Part shown: positions 16,846 through 27,931 of the stretch, piece after piece
How the letters are laid out: each line of letters opens with the position of its first letter
Position numbering within the stretch: the first letter of the stretch is position 1
Origin: Roseateles violae
GTDB taxonomy: Bacteria > Pseudomonadota > Gammaproteobacteria > Burkholderiales > Burkholderiaceae_C
Direction: 5' to 3'
DNA length: 64,000 nucleotides
Assembly: GCF_030410485.1 (NCBI RefSeq)
Contig: NZ_JAUHHC010000004.1
Location: 322,128-386,127, forward strand
The notes under the pieces: generated by a model
What the model saw: the letters and a program-made list of their open reading frames with translations, nothing else
What the model was told of the DNA's origin: nothing
Database searches by the model: none
Position numbers and translations under genes: made by a program

Positions 16846-17378
16846 CGGTCGACCTCGGCGCGCTGTTCCTGCATTTCCTGGCGCTGTCGCTGCTGGCGAT
16901 CGGCGGCGCGATCACGACCGCGCCGGAGATGCACCGCTATCTGGTCGGCCAGCAGCATTGGCTCAGCGACACCGAGTTCACGACCTCGATCGCGCTGGCG
17001 CAGGCGGCGCCCGGGCCCAACATTCTGTTCGTCGCGGTGCTGGGCTGGAACGTTGCCGGCCTGGCCGGCGCCGTCACCGCGATGGCCGGCATCCTGATCC
17101 CCTCGACGGTCCTGGTGCTCAGCGCCATCCGCTGGGCGCGCGCCAAGCGCGAGAGCCGCGGCGTGCGCGCCTTCACCGCCGGCATGATGCCGCTGACCCT
17201 GGGCCTGATGCTGGCCACCGGCTGGCTGATCGCCGAGCCCTTTGTGCGCGAACCGGCGCACCGCTGGCCGACCCTGGCGCTGATCGCCGCCACCCTGGTG
17301 CTGATGCTGAAGACCCGGCTGGGGCTGGTGTGGATCGTGCTGGGCGGCGGCCTGCTGGGCGGGCTGGGCCTGGTCTAG
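16842..17378 (+). CDS. Chromate transporter, C-terminal half protein (CHR family, short chain)
   Basis: 178 residues, a second CHR domain in inverted-topology pairing with the upstream gene (SLLAIGGAITTAPEMHRYLVGQQHWLSDTEFTTSIALAQAAPGPNILFVAVLGW). Starts at an ATGA overlap with the first half. Together they make the membrane oxyanion carrier. Its stop is 7 bases from the convergent sensor gene. Confidence 0.85.
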   Translation: MTVDLGALFLHFLALSLLAIGGAITTAPEMHRYLVGQQHWLSDTEFTTSIALAQAAPGPNILFVAVLGWNVAGLAGAVTAMAGILIPSTVLVLSAIRWARAKRESRGVRAFTAGMMPLTLGLMLATGWLIAEPFVREPAHRWPTLALIAATLVLMLKTRLGLVWIVLGGGLLGGLGLV

Positions 17379-17385
17379 GCTCGGT

Positions 17386-19014
17386 CTAGGCGCGGGCCGC
17401 GCGGTAGAGCTCGCCGTCGGCGGCGGCGATCAGTTGCTCCAGCGAGGGCTCGGCACCGGACGACGCCAGGCCCTGGCGCAGCCTGATGCCCTGGGCGGCG
17501 GCCGCCGCGCACAGATGCCGGGCCAGCGCCTGCGCCTCGGCCGCGCCGGTTTCCGGCAGCAGCAGCAGGAAGCGGGCCTCGCCCCAGTCGGCCGCCAGAT
17601 CGCCATCGCGCGCCTGCTGGCGCAGCAGCTCGGCCAGCCGCGGCCGCGCCGTCTCGGCCTCGGCCTCGGACTCGATCTCCAGCAATAGCGCGCACAGCGG
17701 TCGGGCGCGCCGCCGCGCTGCGCTCCACAGCCGCAGGCCCTCGTCGAAGAAGGCGAGCCGGGTCGGCAGGCCGCTGAGCGGGTCGAGCCGGCGCTGGCGG
17801 CCGGCCGCCCAGCGCTGCCGCAGCCGCGCGCGCGAGTCGCGCTCCAGCGCCAGCGCCAGCAGCAGCGCCTGAGCCAGCACGCCGAGCTCGAGGCCCTGCG
17901 CGGTCCAGCCGTTCAGCGGCAGCCAGCCCCAGATCGCCATCACGGTCAGCGCGGCGCCGGCCGGGCCGCCAAGGCTGGCGGCCAGGAACAGCGCCGCGGC
18001 CGGCTGCTGGCGCTCCAGCGCCCAGAGGCCCAGCTGCAGCATCGCCAGGCCGGCAAGCAGCAGCAGGGTCAGCGCCCAGGCCAGCGCCGCCACATGCCAG
18101 TCCAGCGCGATGCAGGCCGGCAGCGGCAGCAGCGCCAGCGGCAGGCCCCACAGCAGCTGACGCTGCCGCAGCGGTGCCAGCTGCCCGAGCCGCAGCAGCT
18201 GCGCGCCGAGCAGCAGGCCGGACAGGCCGAACAAACCGGTCGCCAGCGGAATCGCATAGCGCTGCACCGCGGCCTCCTCGGGCCAGACAAAGGCATAGCC
18301 GAGCCCGCTCAGCGCCAGCTCCAGCGCGGCAAAGGCCAGCAGATGCAGCGCATACAGCGGCTGGCTGGTCTGGCGCAGGCCGGCGAACAGCAGCAGCTGA
18401 TGAAGAGCCAGGGCCAGCAAGGCGCCGCAGACCAGCAGCGGCGGCAGCGCGGCGGCCTGCAGGCGCGGCGCCGGCCCGGCGCGCGCCTGCGCCTCGTCGA
18501 GCAGGCGCAGCGGCAGCACCATCGGGTCCTGCGAGGCGACGCGGATGAACAGCTCGCTCTGGCCCGGCGGCAGGTTCAGCGGGAAACCATAGCCCAGGCC
18601 CGGCAGCAAGGCCGCGGCGCCGGCGCGCGGGCCGGCCTCGTCGCCGCTGTGCGCCTGGGCGAGCATGCGGCCGGCCGCCAGATGGTGGACGTCCAGGCTG
18701 TCGATCCAGCTCATGCCCAGCGCCAGCCGCAGCGCCTGTGGGCGCTCCAGCGGGTTGTCCAGCCACAGATAGATCCAGACCGGCCGCGCGGCCAGGCCGA
18801 AGCTGGCGACGCTGCGGTCGTCGCGGCGGAACTCGCCGCGCTGCAGCGCCGCCCTCGCCTGCTCCAGCCCCAGCGGGCCGTTGCGCTCCTGCAGATAGAG
18901 CAGGTGCGGGCCCAGCGGGGTTTCGGGCAGCTGGTCGATGCGCAGCGGCTGCGCCTGGGCAAGGCCGGCCAGCCAGCACAGGGCCAGCAGCAGCAGTTTC
19001 TTCAGCGGGGCCAT
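17386..19014 (-). CDS. 7TM-DISM sensor with degenerate GGDEF domain
   Basis: 542 residues: signal peptide (about 1-21), a periplasmic 7TMR-DISM extracellular beta domain (about 25-180, with RPVWIYLWLDNPLERPQALRLAL), seven membrane helices (about 195-385), then a GGDEF-like domain beginning at RRLDPLSGLPTRLAFFDE. The catalytic GG(D/E)EF loop reads WGEARFLLLLPE, so two Gly and the metal-binding acidic pair are lost. The protein is unlikely to make c-di-GMP and may act as a receptor or decoy. It sits downstream of upp on the same strand with a 40-base gap. Confidence 0.82.
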   Translation of the reverse strand: MAPLKKLLLLALCWLAGLAQAQPLRIDQLPETPLGPHLLYLQERNGPLGLEQARAALQRGEFRRDDRSVASFGLAARPVWIYLWLDNPLERPQALRLALGMSWIDSLDVHHLAAGRMLAQAHSGDEAGPRAGAAALLPGLGYGFPLNLPPGQSELFIRVASQDPMVLPLRLLDEAQARAGPAPRLQAAALPPLLVCGALLALALHQLLLFAGLRQTSQPLYALHLLAFAALELALSGLGYAFVWPEEAAVQRYAIPLATGLFGLSGLLLGAQLLRLGQLAPLRQRQLLWGLPLALLPLPACIALDWHVAALAWALTLLLLAGLAMLQLGLWALERQQPAAALFLAASLGGPAGAALTVMAIWGWLPLNGWTAQGLELGVLAQALLLALALERDSRARLRQRWAAGRQRRLDPLSGLPTRLAFFDEGLRLWSAARRRARPLCALLLEIESEAEAETARPRLAELLRQQARDGDLAADWGEARFLLLLPETGAAEAQALARHLCAAAAAQGIRLRQGLASSGAEPSLEQLIAAADGELYRAARA

Positions 19015-19035
19015 CTTGTCGATCCTCTTGAAGAT

Positions 19036-19061
19036 CGCCTGAGGCCCCCGGGCCTCAGGCG
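19036..19061 (-). repeat. Long perfect hairpin straddling the upp stop codon
   Basis: An 11-bp perfect stem (CGCCTGAGGCC / GGCCTCAGGCG) closes a C/G loop of four bases and spans the last codons and stop of upp. No T-tract follows on the minus strand. It could slow ribosomes or protect the upp mRNA end before the next gene. Confidence 0.5.
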
Positions 19062-19687
19062 TCCTTGGTGCCGAAGATCTTGTCGCCGGCGTCGCCCAGG
19101 CCCGGGATGATGTAGCCCTGCTCGTTCAGATGGCTGTCGATCGCGGCGGTCCAGCAGCGCACCTCCGGATGCGCCTTGCCGAGCGCCTCGACGCCTTCCG
19201 GCGCGGCGACCAGCACCAGCGCCCGGATGTCCTTGCAGCCGCGGCGCTTGAGCAGATCGATGGTCGCGATCATCGAGCCGGCCGTGGCCAGCATCGGGTC
19301 GACGATCAGCGCGGTGCGCTCGTCCAGCTGGCCGACGAAGCGCTCAAAGTAATGCACCGGCTGCAGGGTCTCATGGTCGCGCGCCAGGCCGACGACGCTG
19401 ATCTTGGCGTTGGGCACCATGTCCAGCACGCCGTCCAGCATGCCCAGGCCGGCGCGCAGGATGGGCACGACGGTGACCTTGCGGCCGGCGATCTGGTCGA
19501 CCTCGGTCGGACCGCTCCAGCATTCGATCGTCGTCTTCTCGAGCGGAAAATCGGCGGTGGCCTCATAGGCCAGCAGGCGGGCGACCTCGCCGGTCAGCTC
19601 GCGGAACTTCTTGGTCGAGATCTCGGCCTCGCGCATCAGGCCGATCTTGTGCTTGACGAGGGGATGGTGGACTTCGATGACGGCCAT
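19055..19687 (-). CDS. upp: Uracil phosphoribosyltransferase
   Basis: 210 residues, the full family length. It converts uracil and PRPP to UMP in pyrimidine salvage. Family landmarks: [13 protein letters not shown] at the N-terminus, [13 protein letters not shown], the PRPP loop [11 protein letters not shown], and the uracil-binding C-terminus [17 protein letters not shown]. Cytoplasmic. Confidence 0.97.
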   Translation of the reverse strand: MAVIEVHHPLVKHKIGLMREAEISTKKFRELTGEVARLLAYEATADFPLEKTTIECWSGPTEVDQIAGRKVTVVPILRAGLGMLDGVLDMVPNAKISVVGLARDHETLQPVHYFERFVGQLDERTALIVDPMLATAGSMIATIDLLKRRGCKDIRALVLVAAPEGVEALGKAHPEVRCWTAAIDSHLNEQGYIIPGLGDAGDKIFGTKDA

Positions 19688-19726
19688 GATCAGCAGCTCT
19701 TGTTAGATGGAAAGGAATGGGCGCGA

Positions 19727-20482
19727 TTATCGGCTCTGGGCCCGGCGCTGGCGCAGCGCCTCGTAGAGGCAGACACCGGCGGCCACCGAGACATTGAGGC
19801 TCTCGACCGCCCCCTGCATCGGGATGCTGACCAGCTCATCGCAGGTCTTTGCGGTCAGCTGGCGCATGCCCTCGCCCTCGGCGCCCAGCACCAGCGCGAC
19901 CGGACGGTTCAGATCAATGTCGTAGATTGACTTCTCGGCCTGGTCCGAGGTGCCGACGACCCAGACATCGCGCTCCTTCAGCTCCTTCAGCGCGCGCGCC
20001 AGATTGGTCACCATCAGATAGGGCACCGTCTCGGCCGCGCCGCTGGCGACCTTGGCCACCGTCGCGTTGAGGCCCACCGCATGGTCCTTGGGCGCGACCA
20101 CCGCCTGGGCGCCCGCGCCATCGGCGACGCGCAGGCAGGCGCCCAGATTGTGCGGATCGGTGACGCCGTCCAGCACCAGCAGCAGCGGCAGCTGCTCGGC
20201 CGCCTCCAGATCCTCCATCACCGCGTCCAGCGAATGCTGCATCGCGATCGCGTTGACGCGGGCGACCACGCCCTGGTGGCGCGGGCTGCCGGCCAGCTTG
20301 CCCAAGCGCTCGTCGTCGCTGTCGACCAGCTTGACGCCGGCCTCCTTGACCCTCTCGACGAAGCCGCGCATGCGCTGGTCGCGCCGGCTGGCGTCGATAT
20401 GGACCTCGGTGATCGACTTCGGATGCGTCTTCAGCCGCACGGTGACGGCATGGAAGCCGAACAGGATTTTGTTGGAGCTCAT
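19727..20482 (-). CDS. rlmB: 23S rRNA (guanosine-2'-O)-methyltransferase RlmB (TrmH/SpoU family)
   Basis: 251 residues. An N-terminal substrate-binding domain ([18 protein letters not shown]...) is followed by the trefoil-knot SpoU domain with [37 protein letters not shown] and the final [23 protein letters not shown]. These are the three knot motifs holding S-adenosylmethionine. RlmB methylates a conserved guanosine of the peptidyl-transferase loop. The ATG at 20482 overlaps the upstream stop as ATGA; the open frame further upstream belongs to the other gene's strand shadow. Confidence 0.93.
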   Translation of the reverse strand: MSSNKILFGFHAVTVRLKTHPKSITEVHIDASRRDQRMRGFVERVKEAGVKLVDSDDERLGKLAGSPRHQGVVARVNAIAMQHSLDAVMEDLEAAEQLPLLLVLDGVTDPHNLGACLRVADGAGAQAVVAPKDHAVGLNATVAKVASGAAETVPYLMVTNLARALKELKERDVWVVGTSDQAEKSIYDIDLNRPVALVLGAEGEGMRQLTAKTCDELVSIPMQGAVESLNVSVAAGVCLYEALRQRRAQSR

Positions 20483-21237
20483 GCCCGCATTGTCGCCTGC
20501 AGGAGCAGCAAGGCGCCGATCAGCAGCGGCTGATGCAGCATGTAGAAGCTCAGGGACCAGCGCCCCAGCAGGGCCAGCGGCGCGAGCGGCGCCGGCAGCG
20601 GCCCGGCCAGCAGCGCCGGCCGCTGCGCCAGCAACCAGCGGCCCAGCGCATGGCCCCACAGCATCAGGCCGAACCAGGGCAGGATCGGCACGAAGTCCTC
20701 GGTCACCGGCTTGCGCGTCACCAGGCCCAGCCAGTTGCTCCAGCGCGTGTCGAAGAACGGGTGCTGCACCCATTGCGGCAGCAGCACCGCCGCCAGGCCC
20801 AGCAGCAGGCAGGCGGCCGGCGTCAGCCGCGGCCCCAGCGCGCGCAGCAGGATCAGCATCAGCGCCATGCCGTGCAGCACGCCGAAGCTGATGAAGCTGC
20901 GCGGGAACATCAGCCAGGAGCCCAGCGAGACCAGCAAGGCGCAGCCGGCCACCTGGGCCCAGCGCCTCCAGAAGCGCCGCCAGGGCTGCCCCTGGGCCAG
21001 GGCCAGCGCCTGACCCAGACCGGCGCAGAGCAGGAACAGGCTGACGATCATGGTGCGCTGGCCGGTCCAGAAGGGGTCGCGGTAGAAATCGGCGCGCAGC
21101 CAGCCGAAATGGCTGAGGTCGAAGCAGAAGTGGAAGGCCGCCATCCAGACGATGGCCGCGCCGCGCAGCGCATCGAGCCGCGGGCTGCGCCAGACGCCGG
21201 TGCCAGCCCCGGAATTCGGGTCGCGATTTATCATCAT
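20479..21237 (-). CDS. DUF1624 / heparan-alpha-glucosaminide N-acetyltransferase-like membrane protein
   Basis: 252 residues with about seven membrane helices. The opening [29 protein letters not shown] is the conserved first helix of the DUF1624/HGSNAT family, and the C-terminus [20 protein letters not shown] the last. These proteins are thought to carry acetyl groups across the membrane, but the bacterial substrate is unknown. Translationally coupled to rlmB downstream. Confidence 0.85.
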   Translation of the reverse strand: MMINRDPNSGAGTGVWRSPRLDALRGAAIVWMAAFHFCFDLSHFGWLRADFYRDPFWTGQRTMIVSLFLLCAGLGQALALAQGQPWRRFWRRWAQVAGCALLVSLGSWLMFPRSFISFGVLHGMALMLILLRALGPRLTPAACLLLGLAAVLLPQWVQHPFFDTRWSNWLGLVTRKPVTEDFVPILPWFGLMLWGHALGRWLLAQRPALLAGPLPAPLAPLALLGRWSLSFYMLHQPLLIGALLLLQATMRA

Positions 21238-21295
21238 TTGGCCGGCAGTCTAGCGGCCACTTCCCCTCCTGCTCAGCTTGCAACCCTCGCTCACG

Positions 21296-22372
21296 ATGCG
21301 CCGTCGAGTCCTGACCCTGTCCTCGCTCCTCTTGCTGTCGACCGCCCTGGCCGCGCCGCCACCGCCGGCGAGCCGCCCGGTGCAGCCGCGCGGGCCGCTG
21401 GATGCGGCCGAGCTGAACCATATCGCCGTGTTCAAGCGTGTCTCGCCCTCGGTGGTCCACATCACCACCTTGGCGCTGCGCCGCGACATGTTCTCGCTCA
21501 ACGTCACCGAGGTGCCCAGCGGCACCGGCAGCGGCTTCGTCTGGGACGGCGCCGGCCATATCGTCACCAACGCCCATGTGATCCGCGGCGCCAACGGCGC
21601 GCGGGTGACCCTGGCCGACCAGAGCGAGTACGAGGCCGAGCTGGTCGGCGTATTCCAGGACCGCGACCTGGCCGTGCTGCGGATCAAGGCGCCGCGCGAG
21701 AAGCTGCCGCCTATTCCCGTCGGCTTGAGCCGCGATCTGCAGGTCGGCCAGCAGGTCTATGCGATCGGCAACCCCTTCGGCCTGGACCAGACCCTGACCA
21801 CCGGCATCGTCAGCGCGCTGGGGCGAGAGATTGAGTCGCTGAACCGGCGCACGATACGCAATGCGATCCAGACCGATGCCGCGATCAACCCGGGCAATTC
21901 GGGCGGCCCGCTGCTCGATTCGGCCGGCCGGCTGATCGGCGTCAACACCTCGATCTACAGCCCCAGCGGCGCCAGCGCCGGCATCGGCTTCGCGATTCCG
22001 GTCGACGAGGTCAACCGCATCGTGCCACGGCTGATCCGCGACGGCCGCATGATCCGCCCGGTGCTGGGCGTGACCGGCGGACCGCCATCGCTGTCCGAGG
22101 TCTTGAAGCTGCCGCGCGGCGTCGCGCTGCTGCGCGTCGCACCCAACAGCCCGGCCGAGAAGGCCGGCCTGCGCGCTTTTGCCCGCGGCCGCGACGGGCG
22201 CCTGATCCAGGGCGATGTGATCACCGCCATCGACGACGAGGCCGTCGCCAGCTTCGACGATATGCTGACCCTGTTCGAGCAGCGCCAGGTCGGCGAGCGG
22301 GTCTCCTTAAGCGTCTGGCGCGCCGGGGCGACGCGCAAGCTGCAGGTCCAGCTGGCGGCCAGCGAGGATTGA
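21296..22372 (+). CDS. HtrA/Deg-like trypsin-type serine protease
   Basis: 358 residues: signal peptide ([19 protein letters not shown]), a trypsin-like domain with the triad His in TNAHVI, Asp in DRDLAVL and Ser in NPGNSGGP, then one PDZ domain (about 250-355, [18 protein letters not shown]). Single-PDZ architecture resembles DegS or HtrA-like periplasmic proteases that act in envelope quality control. The ATG at 21296 is chosen because it begins the signal peptide. The six codons upstream from a TTG are not needed. Confidence 0.9.
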   Translation: MRRRVLTLSSLLLLSTALAAPPPPASRPVQPRGPLDAAELNHIAVFKRVSPSVVHITTLALRRDMFSLNVTEVPSGTGSGFVWDGAGHIVTNAHVIRGANGARVTLADQSEYEAELVGVFQDRDLAVLRIKAPREKLPPIPVGLSRDLQVGQQVYAIGNPFGLDQTLTTGIVSALGREIESLNRRTIRNAIQTDAAINPGNSGGPLLDSAGRLIGVNTSIYSPSGASAGIGFAIPVDEVNRIVPRLIRDGRMIRPVLGVTGGPPSLSEVLKLPRGVALLRVAPNSPAEKAGLRAFARGRDGRLIQGDVITAIDDEAVASFDDMLTLFEQRQVGERVSLSVWRAGATRKLQVQLAASED

Positions 22373-22442
22373 TCGCCCGGCAAGGAACTTGAACTATGGG
22401 CCCGGCCCGGCAAGGTCTTGGAGCGGGCTATAGACTGGGCCG

Positions 22443-23426
22443 ATGAGCTTGCCCCTGTCCATCCTCGACCTCGCACCCATCGTCGAAGGCAGCGATGCCG
22501 CGAGCGCGCTGCGCCAGAGCATCGCACTGGCCCAGCATGCGGAAAAGCTCGGCTACCGGCGCTTCTGGGTGGCCGAACACCACAATATGGATGGGGTCGC
22601 CAGCTCGGCGACCGCCGTGCTGATCGGCCAGCTGGCGGCGGCCACCTCGACGATACGCGTCGGCTCGGGCGGCATCATGCTGCCCAACCATGCGCCGCTG
22701 ACGGTGGCCGAGGCCTTCGGCACGCTGGCGACCCTGTTCCCGGACCGCATCGACCTGGGCCTGGGCCGCGCACCGGGCACCGACCAGCCGACAATGCGGG
22801 CGCTGCGCCGGCATCTGAGCACGGCCGCCGAGGACCGCTTTGCGGAGGATGTCGTCGAGTTGCAGACCCTGCTCGGGCCGCCGCGCGAGGGTCAGATCGT
22901 CCGCGCGATCCCGGGCCAGGGTACCGAGGTGCCGATCTGGCTGCTGGGCTCCAGCCTCTACAGCGCGCAGCTGGCCGCCTATCTGGGCCTGCCCTTCGCC
23001 TTTGCCTCGCATTTCGCGCCCGATCTGCTGCAGCAGGCGCTGGACATCTACCGCGCCCAGTACCGGCCCAGCGAGAAGCACCCCAGGCCCTATGCGATGG
23101 TCGGGCTGAACGTGATCGTGGCCGACAGCGATGCCCAGGCCAAGTACCTATTCAGTTCGCTGCAGCAGCGCTTTCTGGGCATGCAGCGCGGCCAGCGCGG
23201 GCCGCTGCCCCGCCCGGTCGACAGCATGGACGGCTTGTGGAGCGCTGGCGAGAAGGCCGGCGTCGAGCGTATGCTGGCCGAGTCGCTGGTCGGCTCGCCG
23301 GACAGCGTGCGCTCGGGCCTGGCGGCGACGCGCGAACGCACCGGTGCCGATGAGTTGATCGTTGCCTGCGCCGTGCACGACTTCGCGGCCCGGCTGCGCT
23401 CCTACGAGTTGCTGGCCGGGCTTTGA
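22443..23426 (+). CDS. LLM-class (luciferase-like) flavin-dependent oxidoreductase
   Basis: 327 residues of the bacterial luciferase-like TIM barrel: [85 protein letters not shown] and the MsnO8-like C-terminus. It probably uses FMNH2 and O2 on an unknown small substrate. Monocistronic by position. Confidence 0.9.
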   Translation: MSLPLSILDLAPIVEGSDAASALRQSIALAQHAEKLGYRRFWVAEHHNMDGVASSATAVLIGQLAAATSTIRVGSGGIMLPNHAPLTVAEAFGTLATLFPDRIDLGLGRAPGTDQPTMRALRRHLSTAAEDRFAEDVVELQTLLGPPREGQIVRAIPGQGTEVPIWLLGSSLYSAQLAAYLGLPFAFASHFAPDLLQQALDIYRAQYRPSEKHPRPYAMVGLNVIVADSDAQAKYLFSSLQQRFLGMQRGQRGPLPRPVDSMDGLWSAGEKAGVERMLAESLVGSPDSVRSGLAATRERTGADELIVACAVHDFAARLRSYELLAGL

Positions 23427-23514
23427 GCCGGCAACATACGCTTACGGGATGTTGGCCCGGCTGCGTTAACGTGCCGGCCGGACAGAGACAGATATCACGT
23501 TTGGAGCCCTGGGC

Positions 23515-23775
23515 ATGCAGATTGCGTCGTACGAGTTCATTTCCGACAGCGGCCGGTTCGCCATCAGCTGGCGCCCTTATGGCCGCTGGCGCGTCAAGTG
23601 CGCGCAGGGATTGATCGACCGCTCGTTCGAGACGCCGCAGCAGGCGCTGGCCGAACTGGTGCGTCGCTTTCCGGTGCCGCCCGATCTGGACGACTGGATT
23701 CCGCTGGAAGCAACGGCCGGCGAGACCCTGCCCGGCGAACTGGACCCGCTGGGTCCGACCGGTAAGCTGGGGTAA
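23515..23775 (+). CDS. Small conserved hypothetical protein
   Basis: 86 residues, no signal peptide or membrane segment. Contains FAISWRPYGRWRVKC and a proline-rich C-terminus. A strong terminator follows 8 bases after the stop, which supports a real transcription unit. Function unknown. Confidence 0.65.
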   Translation: MQIASYEFISDSGRFAISWRPYGRWRVKCAQGLIDRSFETPQQALAELVRRFPVPPDLDDWIPLEATAGETLPGELDPLGPTGKLG

Positions 23776-23783
23776 CAAGCGTA

Positions 23784-23807
23784 AGCCGGCAAGCAGCCGG
23801 CTTTTTC
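23784..23807 (+). terminator. Intrinsic terminator
   Basis: AGCCGGC, loop AAGCA, GCCGGCT followed by TTTTTCTT. Textbook rho-independent terminator of the small-protein gene. A second hairpin with 8-bp arms (23814-23832, CGCCGGCT arm) lies next to it near the purL end. Confidence 0.85.
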
Positions 23808-23844
23808 TTGGCAAGCCGGCGCAGCGCCGGCTGGTCTCCGCCCC

Positions 23845-26800
23845 TCAGCCCAAGGCCTTGCGCGCGTTGCGGAACATGCGCATCCAGGGGCTCAAGGCGC
23901 TCTTGTCGCCCGGGCTCCAGCTCATCTGCACATTGCGGAAGACCCGCTCCGGGTGCGGCATCAGCACGGTGAAGCGGCCATCGGCCGTGGTCACCGAGGT
24001 GAGGCCGTCCGGGCTGCCATTGGGGTTCAGCGGGTAGACCTCGGTCGGCCGGCCGGCGTTGTCCACATAGCGCATCGCGCGCGCGACCTGAGCCGCATCG
24101 CCGCGCTGCGAGAAGTCGGCATAACCCTCGCCGTGGGCGACGGCGATCGGCAGGCGGCTGCCGGCCATGCCCTGGAAGAACAGGCTGGGCGAATCGAGCA
24201 CCTCGACCATGGCCAGCCGCGCCTCGAACTGCTCGCTCTTGTTGCGGGTGAACTTGGGCCAGTACTGCGCGCCGGGGATGATGGGCGACAGCGCCGCCAT
24301 CATCTGGCAGCCGTTACACACGCCCAGCGCGAAGCTGTCGGGCCGCGCGAAGAAGGCCTTGAAGTCCTCGGCCAGCACCGGGTTGAACATCACCGAGCGG
24401 GCCCAGCCCTCGCCGGCACCGAGCGTGTCCCCATAGCTGAAGCCGCCGCAGGCGACAAAGCCCTTGAAGTCGCGCAGGCTCGCGGCCCCCGACTGCAGAT
24501 CGCTCATGTGCACGTCGTAGCTGTCGAAGCCGGCCAGGGCCATCGCATAGCTCATCTCGACATGCGAGTTGACGCCCTGCTCGCGCAGGATCGCCAGCCT
24601 GGGCCGCGCGCCCCTATTGATGAAGGGCGCGGCGACATCGTCGGCCGGATCGAAGCTCAGCAGCTGATGCTGGCCCGGATCGTCGGCACGGCCGACCTCG
24701 GCATGCTCGCTGTCGGCACAGGCCGGGTTGTCGCGCAATTGCGCGATGCGCCAGCTGACCTCGTCCCAGCTCTTGTGCAATTGCTCCAGCGGCGCCGCAA
24801 AAACCTTCTTTGCATCGCGCCAGACCTCGATCTGGCCGCTGCTGTTCGGCTTGCCGATCACATGGCTGTGCTTGGACAGGCCATGCGCGCGCAGCAGCTG
24901 CAGCGCCGCATCGCGGTCGGCCGTGGCGACCTGCAGCACGGCACCGAGTTCCTCGTTGAACAGCGCCTTCAGGGTCAGCTCGTTGCGGCGCGCGTCGACC
25001 TGCTGGGTCCAGTTCTTGACGTCGCCCTCCTCGACCTCCTGCACCAGCATGTCCACGTTCAGGCTGACGCCGACATGGCCGGCAAAGCCCATCTCGCAGA
25101 CGGTGGCCCAGAGGCCGCCGTCGCCGCGGTCGTGGTAGGCCAGCAGCTTGCCGTCGGCGCGCAGCGCGTTGACGGCGGTGACCAGGTTCTTCAGCAGCGC
25201 GGCATCGTCCAGATCGGGCACCGATCCGCCGAACTGGTTCAAGGTCTGCGCGAGGATGGAGCCGCCCATGCGGTTCCGGCCCTGGCCCAGGTCCACCAGG
25301 ATCAGGCTGGTGTCGCCGGCCTGCAGCTGCGGCGTCAGCGTCTGCCGCACATCGGCAATCGAGGCAAAGGCGCTGATGATCAGCGAGACCGGCGCCGTCA
25401 CTTGTCTATCGTCCCAGCGCGTGCGCATCGACAGCGAATCCTTGCCCACGGGAATGGACACGCCCAGCGCCGGGCACAGCTCCATGCCGACCGCCTTGAC
25501 GGTGTCGAATAGCGCGGCGTCCTCGCCCGGCTCGCCACAGGCGGCCATCCAGTTGGCGCTGAGCTTGACCCGCGGCAGCTCGATAGGCGCGGCCAGCAGA
25601 TTGGTGATCGCCTCGCCGACGGCCATGCGGCCCGAGGCCGGCGCATTGACGGCCGCCAGCGGCGTGCGCTCGCCCATGGCCATCGCCTCGCCGGCAAAGC
25701 CCCTGAAGTCGGCCAGGGTGACCGCGCAATCGGCCACCGGCACCTGCCAGGGTCCGACCATCTGGTCGCGCGAATTGAGGCCGCCGACCGTGCGGTCGCC
25801 GATGGTGATCAGGAAGCGCTTGGAGGCGACGGTCGGGTGGCGCAGCACGTCGTGGGCGGCCTTGCTCAGATCGACGCCGGTCAGCTCCAGCCGGCCGCCC
25901 GAGCGCTCGACGCGGGTGACATCGCGGTGCACCTTGGGCGGCTTGCCCAGCAGCACATCCATCGGCATGTCGATCGCGCGCTCGCCGCCCTCACCGTCTT
26001 CCAGGATCAGCTCGCGCTCTTCGGTGGTCACGCCGACGATGCCGAAGGGGCAGCGCTCGCGTTCGCACATGCTCTGGAACAGCTCGAGGCTTTCGGGCGC
26101 GATCGCCAGCACATAGCGCTCCTGGCTCTCGTTGCACCAGATTTCCTTGGGCGCAAGACCCGACTCCTCCAGCGGCACCCGGCGCAGATCGAAGCGCGCG
26201 CCGCGGCCGGCGTCGTTGACCAGTTCGGGGAAGGCGTTCGAGATGCCGCCGGCGCCGACGTCGTGGATAGCCAGGATCGGGTTCTTCTCGGCCAGGCCCC
26301 AGCAATGGTTGATCACTTCCTGCACGCGCCGCTCGATCTCCGGATTGCCGCGCTGCACCGAGTCGAAGTCCAGATCGGCCGTGTTGGTGCCGGCCGCCAT
26401 CGAGGAGGCGGCACCACCGCCCATGCCGATGCGCATGCCCGGGCCGCCGAGCTGGATCAGCAAGGTGCCGGCGGGGAACTCGATCTTCTTGGTCAGGTCC
26501 GCGCGGATCGCGCCGAGACCGCCGGCGATCATGATGGGCTTGTGATAGCCGCGCTGGACGCCGTCGACTTCCTGCTCGTAGACGCGGAAGTAGCCGCCCA
26601 GATTCGGCCGGCCGAATTCGTTGTTGAAGGCCGCGCCGCCCAGCGGGCCCTCGATCATGATCTGCAGGGCGCTGGCGATGTGCGCGGGTTTGCCGACGTT
26701 GGCCTGTTCCCAGGGCTCATTCAATCCCGGCAGACGCAGGTTCGAGACCGAAAAGCCGGTCAGGCCGGCCTTGGGCTTGGCGCCGCGGCCGGTGGCGCCC

Positions 26801-27807
26801 TCGTCGCGGATCTCGCCGCCGGCGCCGGTCGAGGCGCCCGGGAACGGCGAAATGGCGGTCGGGTGGTTGTGCGTCTCGACCTTCATCAAGACATGGGCCG
26901 TCTCGGCCCGCGCCTCGTACTTGGGCGCGCGCCGATCTGTCAATGAAGGGCCGGCCGGCATCCAGCGTTCGATCGCGTGGCCTTCCATCACGGCGGCGTT
27001 GTCGGAATAGGCGATCACCGTGTGCTGGGGCGACAGCTTCTCGGTGTTGCGGATCATGCCGAACAGCGACAGCGGCTGATCCACGCCATCGACGGTGAAC
27101 TTGGCGTTGAAGATCTTGTGGCGGCAATGCTCGGAGTTTGCCTGCGCGAACATCATCAGTTCGACATCGCTGGGGTTGCGCTTCAAGCTGTTGAAGGCAT
27201 CGACCAGATAGTCGATCTCGTCGTCGGACAGGGCCAGGCCGAAGTCCTTGTTGGCCTTCTCCAGTGCGCCACGGCCATGGCCCAGCACGTCGACATGCTC
27301 GAGTGGCTGGGCGGTCTTCTCGTCGAACAGATGGCGGGCGTCCTCGCGGGCCAGCAACACGCTCTCGGTCATGCGGTCGTGCAAGAGCTCGGCGCAGGCG
27401 AGCAGCTCGGCCTGCGTCAGCGTCTTCACGCCGCCCAGCAGGCCCGACTTCAGCGTGATGCGGTACTCGGTAACGCGCTCGACGCGGTGGATGCCGAGGC
27501 CGCAGTTGTGGGCGATGTCGGTGGCCTTGGAGGCCCAAGGGCTGACGGTGCCCAGGCGCGGCGCGACGACGACCAGGGCGCCCTCGGTTCCGCCTTCGTA
27601 GGCATCGCCGTAGTTCAAGAGCGCGGCCAGCTTGGCCTCGTCCTCGGCCCCCAGCGCGGCATCGCTCCAGACCCAGTGCACATGGCGGGCCGCCACGCCG
27701 TTAATGCGCTCGTTGACCGCCTGCAGCCGCGGCAGCAGAGCCTGGGCGCGAAAAGCCGACAGAGCGTTGCCGCCCTCGAAAGAAAGCAGATGCTTGGTGG
27801 AAGCCAT
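23845..27807 (-). CDS. purL: Phosphoribosylformylglycinamidine synthase
   Basis: 1320 residues, the long single-chain proteobacterial form (E. coli about 1295). It converts FGAR, glutamine and ATP to FGAM, step four of purine synthesis. The N-terminal PurS-like part and the FGAM-synthase core are present ([46 protein letters not shown]). The C-terminal glutaminase carries the Cys nucleophile in [10 protein letters not shown] and the His of HGEGYADF. Its start is 125 bases from the stop of the nucleoside operon on the same strand. Confidence 0.97.
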   Translation of the reverse strand: MASTKHLLSFEGGNALSAFRAQALLPRLQAVNERINGVAARHVHWVWSDAALGAEDEAKLAALLNYGDAYEGGTEGALVVVAPRLGTVSPWASKATDIAHNCGLGIHRVERVTEYRITLKSGLLGGVKTLTQAELLACAELLHDRMTESVLLAREDARHLFDEKTAQPLEHVDVLGHGRGALEKANKDFGLALSDDEIDYLVDAFNSLKRNPSDVELMMFAQANSEHCRHKIFNAKFTVDGVDQPLSLFGMIRNTEKLSPQHTVIAYSDNAAVMEGHAIERWMPAGPSLTDRRAPKYEARAETAHVLMKVETHNHPTAISPFPGASTGAGGEIRDEGATGRGAKPKAGLTGFSVSNLRLPGLNEPWEQANVGKPAHIASALQIMIEGPLGGAAFNNEFGRPNLGGYFRVYEQEVDGVQRGYHKPIMIAGGLGAIRADLTKKIEFPAGTLLIQLGGPGMRIGMGGGAASSMAAGTNTADLDFDSVQRGNPEIERRVQEVINHCWGLAEKNPILAIHDVGAGGISNAFPELVNDAGRGARFDLRRVPLEESGLAPKEIWCNESQERYVLAIAPESLELFQSMCERERCPFGIVGVTTEERELILEDGEGGERAIDMPMDVLLGKPPKVHRDVTRVERSGGRLELTGVDLSKAAHDVLRHPTVASKRFLITIGDRTVGGLNSRDQMVGPWQVPVADCAVTLADFRGFAGEAMAMGERTPLAAVNAPASGRMAVGEAITNLLAAPIELPRVKLSANWMAACGEPGEDAALFDTVKAVGMELCPALGVSIPVGKDSLSMRTRWDDRQVTAPVSLIISAFASIADVRQTLTPQLQAGDTSLILVDLGQGRNRMGGSILAQTLNQFGGSVPDLDDAALLKNLVTAVNALRADGKLLAYHDRGDGGLWATVCEMGFAGHVGVSLNVDMLVQEVEEGDVKNWTQQVDARRNELTLKALFNEELGAVLQVATADRDAALQLLRAHGLSKHSHVIGKPNSSGQIEVWRDAKKVFAAPLEQLHKSWDEVSWRIAQLRDNPACADSEHAEVGRADDPGQHQLLSFDPADDVAAPFINRGARPRLAILREQGVNSHVEMSYAMALAGFDSYDVHMSDLQSGAASLRDFKGFVACGGFSYGDTLGAGEGWARSVMFNPVLAEDFKAFFARPDSFALGVCNGCQMMAALSPIIPGAQYWPKFTRNKSEQFEARLAMVEVLDSPSLFFQGMAGSRLPIAVAHGEGYADFSQRGDAAQVARAMRYVDNAGRPTEVYPLNPNGSPDGLTSVTTADGRFTVLMPHPERVFRNVQMSWSPGDKSALSPWMRMFRNARKALG

Positions 27808-27931
27808 GGAGTCCCGCGATGCCTGCCAGACCGATGCGATCTGGCCTTCTGGATGAAGTGCGGGATTCTACCGAGGCTGACCGCCGCTCCCGGGCGAGCG
27901 GCGGCAATTTCACCAACTGGTCAGCCTTTGC

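Noticed and set aside
16317-17378. A single 353-codon chromate transporter frame
   Set aside because: Its first part is the wrong frame of the first CHR gene. The true layout is two short overlapping genes.
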